A stretch of DNA of 64,000 nt from Diogma glabrata (lineage: Eukaryota; Arthropoda; Insecta; Diptera; Cylindrotomidae), in NCBI GenBank assembly GCA_963693315.1, contig OY856186.1:367738714-367802713 (forward strand). Reading direction: 5' to 3'. How positions within the stretch are numbered: position 1 is the stretch's first letter; each line of letters begins with the position of its first letter. The notes beneath the pieces are model-generated. The model worked only from the letters and a program-made list of their open reading frames with translations, was not told the origin of the DNA and ran no database searches. This document shows positions 55,176-64,000 of the stretch, one piece after another. The position numbers and the translations under genes were made by a program.

Positions 55176-57577
55176 TTATTGTTTTGACAAAAATATTTTT
55201 AAGATTATGTTGATTTTTTTAAATTTTAAATCATAAATCGTGTATCCATAACAAAATGAAAATCAATTGTACAAAATTTTGTAAAATTTTGTGAACAGAA
55301 AAATAACATTCTACAATTTTTGTTGTAAAACTTAATACGAATTTTGAAATTTTTTTTTTAAAGTTTACAAAGAGACTTATGCAATTTAAAAAATCAACAA
55401 CTATTTTACAAAAAAAAATTCTTTTTACAAACACTTTTATAAAAGTTTATAAATTGAAGTCATAACGAAAATTGGTATTGAACCTTTTCAGTTTCAATCT
55501 AGTTGACTGAGTAGAAAAGTAATTTTTTTAAAATTGTGCTAATTTAGTGGTCTATATATAATAAATAGTGGTAGTGATAGTCCCTAGTTTGAACAGTATT
55601 AACATCAACGTCGTTTTAAATGACACTTTTGATGGTTTATACATAATAATTAATATTATGATGATATTATGATAATAGTTTAAATTGTCGACTACGTTCA
55701 ATTTTGATGGACAATAATAATGTAATAAAAATTAATCAAAATATGGCGACTGGCATAGCAGGACAACTGGCGATCTATAATAAATCCGTTCCTTACTGAA
55801 TGTATGGTAAGTTGTTTTAACTTAGAATCTACATTCTTTATATATATGGGACGTTTTATCTCAAACGCATCAAAACTGTGTTCAAAATTCTCTCAGTCGT
55901 AAAAAAATTTGTTTATGGCGCAAATATAAGCAAGATTATAGAGTTTCTTAAACTGTTTAACTGCTATACTTGTAAAATTCATCGCATCTTTTAATAGAAA
56001 CCGTTTTTTCAATTTTTTTAACTATTATATCAAAATGTTTAAGGGTATGTTCGTGTTTAGCAAGCAAAGGTCAGAAAAAGGGTTCAACTTTCAACGACTA
56101 ATAGAATTTTGAGCTCAGCGTGGATCCGTTTGACGTGGTACATTCCATACATAGGTCAGAATCACGAATTTTAAACCAGAAATTCGGTTTTTTAACACAA
56201 ACTTTTTGATTTGTTTTAACCTTTTTTTACAGTGGAAGAGAAAATAAAAAACAACATTTCATAAGGAAGAAAAGTTTTTGTAATCGCGAGTGATTCTCCC
56301 TTTAAGTTAGGTGTAATTTTAAAAACCACGAGTTTCATATATGTTCAATTTGATGTATTTCACTAACAACTTAACGGCTTTCAATTTTTTTTTGTTTTAA
56401 TGAATGAGTAAGTCTTTTTTTAATTAAAATAAATACAATTACAGTTTTTGATTATTTGTTATAAAAAGTATTAAAAAATGATAAGGGATGGAGGGTGGAT
56501 ATCTCCGTTAAATTTTATTTTTTGCCTTATAATTTCATTACTTTTCTACGTAATACTAATCATTTAGATTTTGGCAATTTTTTTTTGAAAACTATGGAAA
56601 TTTAAAAAAAAACTAAAGAGATAATAATTTATTCAAAAATTTCTATAATTTTCAAAAAATATCGGCCAAAACCCAATTTTTTGTGAATTAATAAAGTATT
56701 AAAATTATAAAAGAAAATATAAAAAACAATCGATGAGATATAAACCTTATTATTTTTTAATTTTGCATAGTAAATTGTTAAAAAATTATAACTTAAAATA
56801 TTATTATCAAAAATGTATTTTTTTAAACTTTAAACACAACAAAAATTTTTAAATCTCATAGTAGCTCATTAAATTAAACATTTATAAAACTCGTGCTTTT
56901 TAAAAATTAACCCTAGTTATAAAGGGAGAACTGTTCATGACAAAAAAATAATTGTTCATGGGCAGAACTAAACCAAAATTGGAGAAACACTTGTGTTACA
57001 AGACTAAAATTAATTAAATTCAACGCCTCAACGGGAGATATATTTCTTAATTTTCAACAGTAGAGAAAACCATAGGATTAAAAATTGGTAAGCATAAACA
57101 TGCAGCATGTAAGTTTGATGAAAAAGTTGATAAATATTTATTTTTTAAATTTGTTTACAGACCGAAAAAGATTTAAAATGGCAAAGTAAACCTATGCCAC
57201 AAGAAAAAATAAAACCATTCAGTGACGTAGCAATTTTCTCAATATTACAGCAAAAGGATAATCTGCGATTGTATTTCATTTAATACACTACGTTAATATC
57301 ACATTAAGTGACGAAAGAAATTGTAAAACAAACATGTATCTTTCTTTAAGATTTGGTGTTCCGGATCCCAAAAAAGTTTCCTTTTCCTGATGAATTAGTG
57401 AAACTGCGGTTTTTAATTTAGTAATTTAGTAAACGAAAATTCATTCAACATACCGAATAGGCTTATAAAATATTGTAAAAAATTTTAACTAGAAATTATT
57501 TACAAAATATAGCAAAATGTATGCAAAAAAAAGTGTTTTATTTATTAACGGAGTTCCCATATGATACATGGCATGTT
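55176..57577. other. Gene-free AT-rich stretch
   Basis: No gene, no clear repeat. Rich in A/T runs; TTTTGTAAA-like motifs are frequent at 55180-55460. Confidence 0.6.
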
Positions 57578-57789
<212 letters not shown>

Positions 57790-57910
57790 TTATATATATT
57801 ACAAAAAAATATTATTAAATCCATAAATGCTTTTTGTTGATACTATAAAAGGGTTTGTACTTTTTCTAAAACTTTTGTGAAAACAATTTAATAAGTTTTA
57901 TAAATTTCAC

Positions 57911-57923
57911 AATATCTCTGATA
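57911..57923 (+). repeat. Left copy of 13-bp target duplication of the Penelope dimer
   Basis: AATATCTCTGATA, repeated at 63798-63810, directly outside the two outer ends of the inverted dimer. Variable target duplications of about this length are normal for Penelope-like elements. Confidence 0.75.
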
Positions 57924-58160
57924 TGTAGATAAAGTTGAAAAGGTTCTTGATCCAGTTGTATGTTTTGTTTTTTGTTTTTCCTTCTTGATTATGTGGACCA
58001 GATTTTAGTATTTTTAATTTTGGATTTTATGAATCCATACACAAGATGATATCTGTACTAATTTATTTTTTTATATTTTTTATTCTTATTTTAAGTTTTT
58101 TGTTTACATTTTATATACATCTGTACATTTCAATTTGAAGACATGATATGATGCTTGGAT

Positions 58161-58203
58161 GCCGACGTTTCGGAGCCTTGGTTTGCTCCTTTTTCAAGGC
58201 GAC
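58161..58203 (-). ncRNA. Hammerhead-like motif, left arm
   Basis: Same sequence as 63563-63603 in the opposite orientation: GGAGC ... GCTCC stem followed by GAAACGTCGG. See the right-arm entry. Confidence 0.4.
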
Positions 58204-58664
58204 GATATTTCTATTTTTTTATAAAAAGAAAAGAATGGGTGAAAAAACATATTTAAAAAATTACAATCAAAACATTGCTTAAATTTAAAAACTTAATAAA
58301 CTAAAAATGAAAAATAATTTTTGTATATATAAAACTTAAAAAACTAACTGATAAAATTAACAACACAAATAAAATAAAATAAAAAATAAAAAATCTTTTC
58401 CAAAAAGGTTAATTAGAAAGTCAATCGAAAATAATAGTAAAAACAAACCTTGTTGTTGATAATGTGGAGAAGAAATGGACTGTAGTTTTTTCATATTTTT
58501 CGGAGACGATGAAAAAGTTGTGTTGAAAAGAGAAATAGGAGAAAAAAGAGGGTGGGAATGAAAAAAAGCGGAACGAATATGGTTTGAAAGTGATCGAAGG
58601 AGGGGAGACCAAAATATAGAACCCTAGTAGCAGTGGTTTATTTTTGACTAGTAAAGACGAGAGT

Positions 58665-60013
58665 TTATTGTGAGGTTGATGTTGTTCTGATATGGGAGCG
58701 AGTTTGGAAGGATTTGATGATGGGAAGGTATTTTGAATTGAGGTAAGTGAGATCAGCCATCAAATTGATGGAGTTAGGCTTTAGCAGGGCTATGTAACAC
58801 GATTCTAAAAACGTGCGGTGGTGAAAATGGGATTGTGAGGATAGGATCTTAGGATGGTTGAAGTCAAAGGAGTGTCCGGTGGTTTTGAAGTGCTCAATTA
58901 AGGCGTTGTTAGAATCGTCAGGACGTTTAAAAACAGAAATATGTTTTTGAATTCTAGTTTTTAATTGCTGTTTTGTTTGACCAACGTAAACTGCATCACA
59001 ATCAGCACAATTTAGCAAATATATGACATTCGAACAAGCCATAGTAGAGGTTTGATCTTTGACTTCAGAAAAAACAAGAGTTTTGAGGGAAGTAGGGTAG
59101 GAAAAAGCTAAACGAACTTCAGGAAAGTATCTATGAAAAAAATTTTTTTTTTTTGTAAACACGTGGGTGAAACTGTTGATATAGGGAAAAGGAAAGTAGA
59201 CGGGGTCGACAAGAGGAGGAGGAGGGGTAGAGGATGAGGATAAGGTTAGGTATTTGTTCAGGATTCTATTGATGATGTGGGAAGGAAAGTTATTATTTTG
59301 GAGGATTTGGTAGATCTTGTGGATGTTTTGAAGTTTGTATTTTTCATCGCACAAGGAGAGGACGCGTTTGGTAAAGGAAAAGCCAATGTTGAATTTGGTG
59401 TTGAAGTGGTGTCCAGATAAAAAATTTAAGAGCCGGTTAGAGGAAATGGGTTTGTGGTACCAGTCGGTGGAGATGCTGCGGTTGTGGTTGCGGATAATGC
59501 TGATGTCCAAAAAACTGATTTGGTCATTCGTTTCTATTTCATGGGTGAATTGAATGGAATGAGAGATGGAGTTGAGGGATGTTAGTGTGTCATCAATGTA
59601 AACAGATGGAATACAGCAAATGATGTCATCGACATATTTTTTGAAGAAAAACGGGGAATAGAGGAGCTGGTCTAGGGATCTGTTCAAGACATCTTCCAGA
59701 ACTAAATCAGAAAGGGTGGGAGAAAGAGGGTTGCCCATGGCAAGACCTCTGGTTTGCATATAAATACGATCGCGGAAGGTGAAGTAAGAAGTTTTGACTG
59801 TACAGAAAAGTATCAACTGTTCGAATAGCAACTGTGGAATGGTGGTGAATGTTTGGATGCGGTCCCATCGGTTACTTATGGCGCTCAAAGCCATGTCCAC
59901 AGGGACGTTCGTGAACAGGGAAATGACGTCAAAGGAAACTAGGGAGTGGTCAGGTGGAATGATTTTGCTAGATAGAAAATGTTTAAATTCAAGAGAGTTT
60001 TTTACATTGAATA
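58665..60013 (-). pseudogene. Penelope RT/GIY-YIG, 5'-truncated minus-strand copy
   Basis: Open from the truncation at about 60013 through an internal ATG at 59900 to the stop at 58665 (411 codons from that ATG). It has the later RT motifs, RGLAMGNPLSPTLSDL (51-66 from the ATG) and YVDDI (89-93), then SFLDISIIRN and the linker. The C-terminal GIY-YIG nuclease starts with NVIYLLNCADCDAVYVGQT (about 292-310), with RIQKH after it. The N-terminal half of RT is missing, so it cannot work alone. At the point where the plus copy has a stop codon (61771) this copy has a sense codon. Confidence 0.85.
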
Positions 60014-60014
60014 C

Positions 60015-60578
60015 AACAGATAACGTTACATCGTCAAAAGCAGTTGCAATCTTTGCTTATATATATAAGTTTTATGACACCTCTTCAAGGTTTTTACGGG
60101 CTTTTTAAATTATATTAGTCATTTTAAATCATATTAGTCTATATATATATTTTTATTTAATGTTACATTTTTTTTTATTTTTTATTATGTTTTCTGTATG
60201 ACTCGCTTGACAAAAAATTTTGTTAGTGTATTTCGATTCTAGTACTTTTTAATTGTTCATAAATTTTATATATATATAAAGTTGTATTTGTATGTTTAAC
60301 AGTAGTTTAGTTAGTATAGTATAATTGCAATATTTATTCATGTTTTAACGTCTAAATTATTATGTTGTAGTATATATATATATTTTTAGTTTAACCTTTT
60401 ACATTAATTTTTAGTATTAGTTGTACTTTTTTCTGTCATATTAAAGATTAAAGAATTTTTTCCTCCTAGGGTTTCCAGAACAATAAAAAACAAAGCCCCC
60501 CCCCCTTTCCGGTTGTCCTTTAGGTTTTTTGATTTTTAATATATAGTTTTTTTCCGGCTCTCTCATATAAAACAAAAC
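60015..60578. other. Spacer/5' region between the two Penelope copies
   Basis: AT-rich, gene-free. Contains a short C run (about 60497-60506) after CTAGGGTTTCCAGAAC. It probably includes the 5' UTR of the plus copy; where that copy begins is not clear. Confidence 0.5.
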
Positions 60579-61773
60579 ATGTCTTCCTCTCCAATCCATT
60601 CTCCTACCTTCTCTTCTCAAATTCGTTTTCATTACGGCGAGATTGCTTGTTCCCTCCTACACCTATACATGACTAACAACACCAAACTCGCTCATTTAAC
60701 ACTACGTAGATGTTTTCTCCTTCAATGCCGTTCAACAGGGGTTTTTCCTTCCTTCATCCTCAAGAATGTCAACGCTTTGGAAAACAACTTGTTTGGACCA
60801 TCACACAGACCCCTCGGTCAAAAACTATTGTTCCAACGTCTAAACAGGCAACTTCTTAACATCACCATTTCAGACACAATCCGCAACATCAATCATCTAC
60901 GATCCTCTATCAATAATTCTAGACACAAACTACATGAACTAATTCCCGCTGGCATCCTTGTGAACTTTTTTTTTTTTCTCACAACACGAAAAATTCAACA
61001 ACATCATCAACAACAACAAGCTCTCGTTCTCCAACAAACATGCTCGCTTGTTACAGGACCAAATTCCACCCATCCATTTTGATCCATCCCACGTCGTCAA
61101 CCTCACTAACATCGAGATCCCAACAGACACCCAAATGCTTATTAGTTTTGGCCCAAAATTTGTTCCACCTTCACCTCTAAATCTTACAAACAAACTCAAC
61201 ATCTTATCCTCTATAAACAGTTTTGCTTCCAAACTCACCTACCCCGAAGAGAAGACTAACACCATCGAAGGTCTTCTCAGTTCCTTCCAACACATACTGC
61301 GTTCTTCCAACGGCCGAAGGCCCAACCATACCGACTCCATTCTAACCACAGCTTTGACCTCCTCCCGCCGCTTCCTTTCCTCCCACCCAGAACTAATCAT
61401 TCTCCCTGCCGACAAAGGAAACATTAGTGTTATTATGTTGTCCTCCTCTTACTATGAAAAAATGAATTTACTCCTTTCCGACACTACCACATACTCCATA
61501 GTCAATAACAACCCCTCTTCCTCTGCCATCAAAACCAACAACTCCTTTGTAGATACCCTGCTCTGTTCTAACCATATCGATTCCCATACATCTTTCCGCC
61601 TACGATCCACTGCCTCAGCTCTTCCAAAAATCTACGGTCTCCCTAAAATACACAAAGAGGATATCCCTCTCCGTCCGATTGTTGCCAGCTACTCCTCTCC
61701 TTCCTTTAACTTATCCAAATTCCTTAACTCCATCCTCCTACAAGTTGTTGATGCTTCCCTATTCAATGTATAA
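60579..61773 (+). pseudogene. Penelope RT, N-terminal part of the plus-strand copy (frame-broken)
   Basis: Starts MSSSPIHSPTFSSQ; the first frame is open to 61082, but homology switches frame in a run of 12 T at 60966-60977. The frame beyond reads FNNIINNNKLSFSNKHARLL, then PADKGNISVIM (61405-61440) and KIYGLPKIHK with RPIVASYSSP (61629-61695), conserved N-terminal RT motifs of Penelope-like elements. It ends at a TAA at 61771-61773, within a frame that continues afterwards. The T-run change may be a real mutation or a sequencing error; the stop is a second lesion. Confidence 0.85.
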
Positions 61774-63099
61774 AACTCTCTTGAATTTAAACATTTTCTA
61801 TCTAGCAAAATCATTCCACCTGACCACTCCCTAGTTTCCTTTGACGTCATTTCCCTGTTCACGAACGTCCCTGTGGACATGGCTTTGAGCGCCATAAGTA
61901 ACCGATGGGACCGCATCCAAACATTCACCACCATTCCACAGTTGCTATTCGAACAGTTGATACTTTTCTGTACAGTCAAAACTTCTTACTTCACCTTCCG
62001 CGATCGTATTTATATGCAAACCAGAGGTCTTGCCATGGGCAACCCTCTTTCTCCCACCCTTTCTGATTTAGTTCTGGAAGATGTCTTGAACAGATCCCTA
62101 GACCAGCTCCTCTATTCCCCGTTTTTCTTCAAAAAATATGTCGATGACATCATTTGCTGTATTCCATCTGTTTACATTGATGACACACTAACATCCCTCA
62201 ACTCCATCTCTCATTCCATTCAATTCACCCATGAAATAGAAACGAATGACCAAATCAGTTTTTTGGACATCAGCATTATCCGCAACCACAACCGCAGCAT
62301 CTCCACCGACTGGTACCACAAACCCATTTCCTCTAACCGGCTCTTAAATTTTTTATCTGGACACCACTTCAACACCAAATTCAACATTGGCTTTTCCTTT
62401 ACCAAACGCGTCCTCTCCTTGTGCGATGAAAAATACAAACTTCAAAACATCCACAAGATCTACCAAATCCTCCAAAATAATAACTTTCCTTCCCACATCA
62501 TCAATAGAATCCTGAACAAATACCTAACCTTATCCTCATCCTCTACCCCTCCTCCTCCTCTTGTCGACCCCGTCTACTTTCCTTTTCCCTATATCAACAG
62601 TTTCACCCACGTGTTTACAAATTTTTTTCATAGATACTTTCCTGAAGTTCGTTTAGCTTTTTCCTACCCTACTTCCCTCAAAACTCTTGTTTTTTCTAAA
62701 GTCAAAGATCAAACCTCTACTATGGCTTGTTCGAATGTCATATATTTGCTAAATTGTGCTGATTGTGATGCAGTTTACGTTGGTCAAACAAAACAGCAAT
62801 TAAAAACTAGAATTCAAAAACATATTTCTGTTTTTAAACGTCCTGACGATTCTAACAACGCCTTAATTGAGCACTTCAAAACCACCGGACACTCCTTTGA
62901 CTTCAACCATCCTAAGATCCTATCCTCACAATCCCATTTTCACCACCGCACGTTTTTAGAATCGTGTTACATAGCCCTGCTAAAGCCTAACTCCATCAAT
63001 TTGATGGCTGATCTCACTTACCTCAATTCAAAATACCTTCCCATCATCAAATCCTTCCAAACTCGCTCCCATATCAGAACAACATCAACCTCACAATAA
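61774..63099 (+). pseudogene. Penelope RT/GIY-YIG, C-terminal part of the plus-strand copy
   Basis: Same frame as the segment before it, open from 61774 to 63099 (408 codons from the internal ATG at 61873). It has SLFTNVPVDMAL (first catalytic region of RT), RGLAMGNPLSPTL, KYVDDIICCIP (catalytic Asp pair) and the GIY-YIG nuclease (VIYLLNCADCDAVYVGQ, then HRTFLESCYIALLKP). It differs from the minus copy by three missing Lys codons in an A run near 62620 and one or two substitutions. The RT copies the RNA and the nuclease opens the target. Functional only if the upstream breaks are bypassed, which is unlikely. Confidence 0.88.
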
Positions 63100-63562
63100 A
63101 CTCTCGTCTTTACTAGTCAAAAATAAACCACTGCTACTAGGGTTCTATATTTTGGTCTCCCCTCCTTCGATCACTTTCAAACCATATTCGTTCCGCTTTT
63201 TTTCATTCCCACCCTCTTTTTTCTCCTATTTCTCTTTTCAACACAACTTTTTCATCGTCTCCGAAAAATATGAAAAAACTACAGTCCATTTCTTCTCCAC
63301 ATTATCAACAACAAGGTTTGTTTTTACTATTATTTTCGATTGACTTTCTAATTAACCTTTTTGGAAAAGATTTTTTATTTTTTATTTTATTTTATTTGTG
63401 TTGTTAATTTTATCAGTTAGTTTTTTAAGTTTTATATATACAAAAATTATTTTTCATTTTTAGTTTATTAAGTTTTTAAATTTAAGCAATGTTTTGATTG
63501 TAATTTTTTAAATATGTTTTTTCACCCATTCTTTTCTTTTTATAAAAAAATAGAAATATCGT

Positions 63563-63603
63563 CGCCTTGAAAAAGGAGCAAACCAAGGCTCCGAAACGTC
63601 GGC
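63563..63603 (+). ncRNA. Hammerhead-like motif, right arm
   Basis: CGCCTTGAAAAAGGAGC, loop AAACCAAG, GCTCCGAAACGTCGG. A 5-bp GGAGC/GCTCC helix followed by GAAAC matches stem II and the GAAA box of a hammerhead ribozyme, and the CTTGAAA before it would stand for CTGATGA, with two changes that should reduce or abolish cleavage. Hammerhead ribozymes are known in Penelope-like elements near their ends, which supports the reading. Confidence 0.45.
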
Positions 63604-63810
63604 ATCCAAGCATCATATCATGTCTTCAAATTAAAATGTACAGATGTATATAAAATGTAAACAAAAAACTTAAAATAAGAATAAAAAATATAAAAAAATA
63701 AATTAGTACAGATATCATCTTGTGTATGGATTCATAAAATCCAAAATTAAAAATACTAAAATCTGGTCCACATAATCAAGAAGGAAAAACAAAAAACAAT
63801 ATCTCTGATA

Positions 63811-64000
63811 AACTTAAATTTTTAATTTGAAGATTTTACAAAATATTTATTAAGCCAAAAAATGTTTCTGCCATTTTCATAATTTAATTTATAAACCTTA
63901 AAATCTTTTGTTGGATGTAAATAAAAGAATTTGTAGTGTTTATAAATAATTTTTTTCACAATGACAATATTTATTGTAAAAATGTAAATTTTACAAAAAT
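63811..64000. other. Gene-free AT-rich flank
   Basis: No gene. It continues the host sequence interrupted at 57911. TTTACAAAA motifs recur here as at 52340-52540. Confidence 0.6.

Larger units (their letters stand above)
57924..63797. mobile_element. Penelope-like element, inverted dimer (truncated copy minus, longer copy plus)
   Basis: Two copies point away from each other: a 5'-truncated copy on the minus strand (57924 to about 60014) and a longer copy on the plus strand (about 60440-63797). The 2.0-kb arms (57961-60014 and 61762-63797) are almost the same sequence, each ending in the 3' UTR. The dimer is flanked by AATATCTCTGATA on both sides, so it behaves as one insertion. Penelope elements often carry a partial second copy, in tandem or inverted, next to the full one. 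The RT plus GIY-YIG domains identify the family. Confidence 0.88.

Overview
The window is a transposon graveyard from an AT-rich animal genome, most likely an insect or other arthropod. This rests on the mix of element families (Ty3/gypsy elements of several lineages, Jockey/CR1-like LINEs, a Helitron relic, a Penelope-like element) and on a motif pair at 52.5-55.2 kb that resembles a repeat common in insect genomes. I see no convincing host gene, no rRNA and no functional tRNA. All alignments were done by eye, so identity statements are approximate.

Layout. (1) 1-9.9 kb: a decayed gypsy element (1-1021 plus 7098-about 9935) split by a nearly intact CsRn1/Kabuki-like gypsy element (element I, 1022-7093). 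Element I has 445-bp LTRs, a 4-bp target duplication, and gag and pol separated by a -1 slippery heptamer. (2) 9.9-15 kb: AT-rich, gene-free DNA with repeat fragments: a LINE 3' end, a tRNA-derived SINE-like unit, a roughly 90-bp tandem array, a fold-back and two copies of an unnamed repeat. (3) 15.1-18.7 kb, minus: a LINE with an open 972-codon endonuclease/reverse transcriptase frame (LINE A). (4) 20.5-23.1 kb, plus: a decayed LINE of another clade (LINE C), itself hit by a short retroposon. (5) 24.6-27.6 kb, minus: a decayed relative of LINE A (LINE B). (6) 28.5-29.1 kb: an internally deleted LINE A relative.

(7) 29.1-48.2 kb: a three-level nest. A Helitron relic (29.1-29.6 and 46.8-48.2 kb) is split by element II (gypsy, 29601-46770, TSD ATAT, Gag with an N-terminal SAP domain). 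Element II is split inside its integrase by element III-a (gypsy, minus strand, 34679-45475, TSD CTGT), which has complete gag and pol frames and a 207-codon leader ORF of unknown function. (8) 48.2-52.3 kb: III-b, the 5' part of a second element III in the opposite orientation, cutting off the Helitron relic. (9) 52.5-55.2 kb: a repeat bounded by AGGGTTCCG and CGGAACCCT and filled with a roughly 289-bp tandem array. (10) 57.6-57.8 kb: a (TA)n microsatellite. (11) 57.9-63.8 kb: a Penelope-like element as an inverted dimer between 13-bp direct repeats, with a degenerate hammerhead-like motif in each arm.

The genes act only within their own elements: gag builds particles, and pol or RT/endonuclease copies and inserts the DNA. 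Nested insertion in both orientations, with no host genes, suggests heterochromatin or a piRNA-cluster-like locus. The candidates for something undescribed are the element III leader ORF with its conserved leader structures, the SAP-domain Gag, the inverted Penelope dimer, and the tandem-array element.
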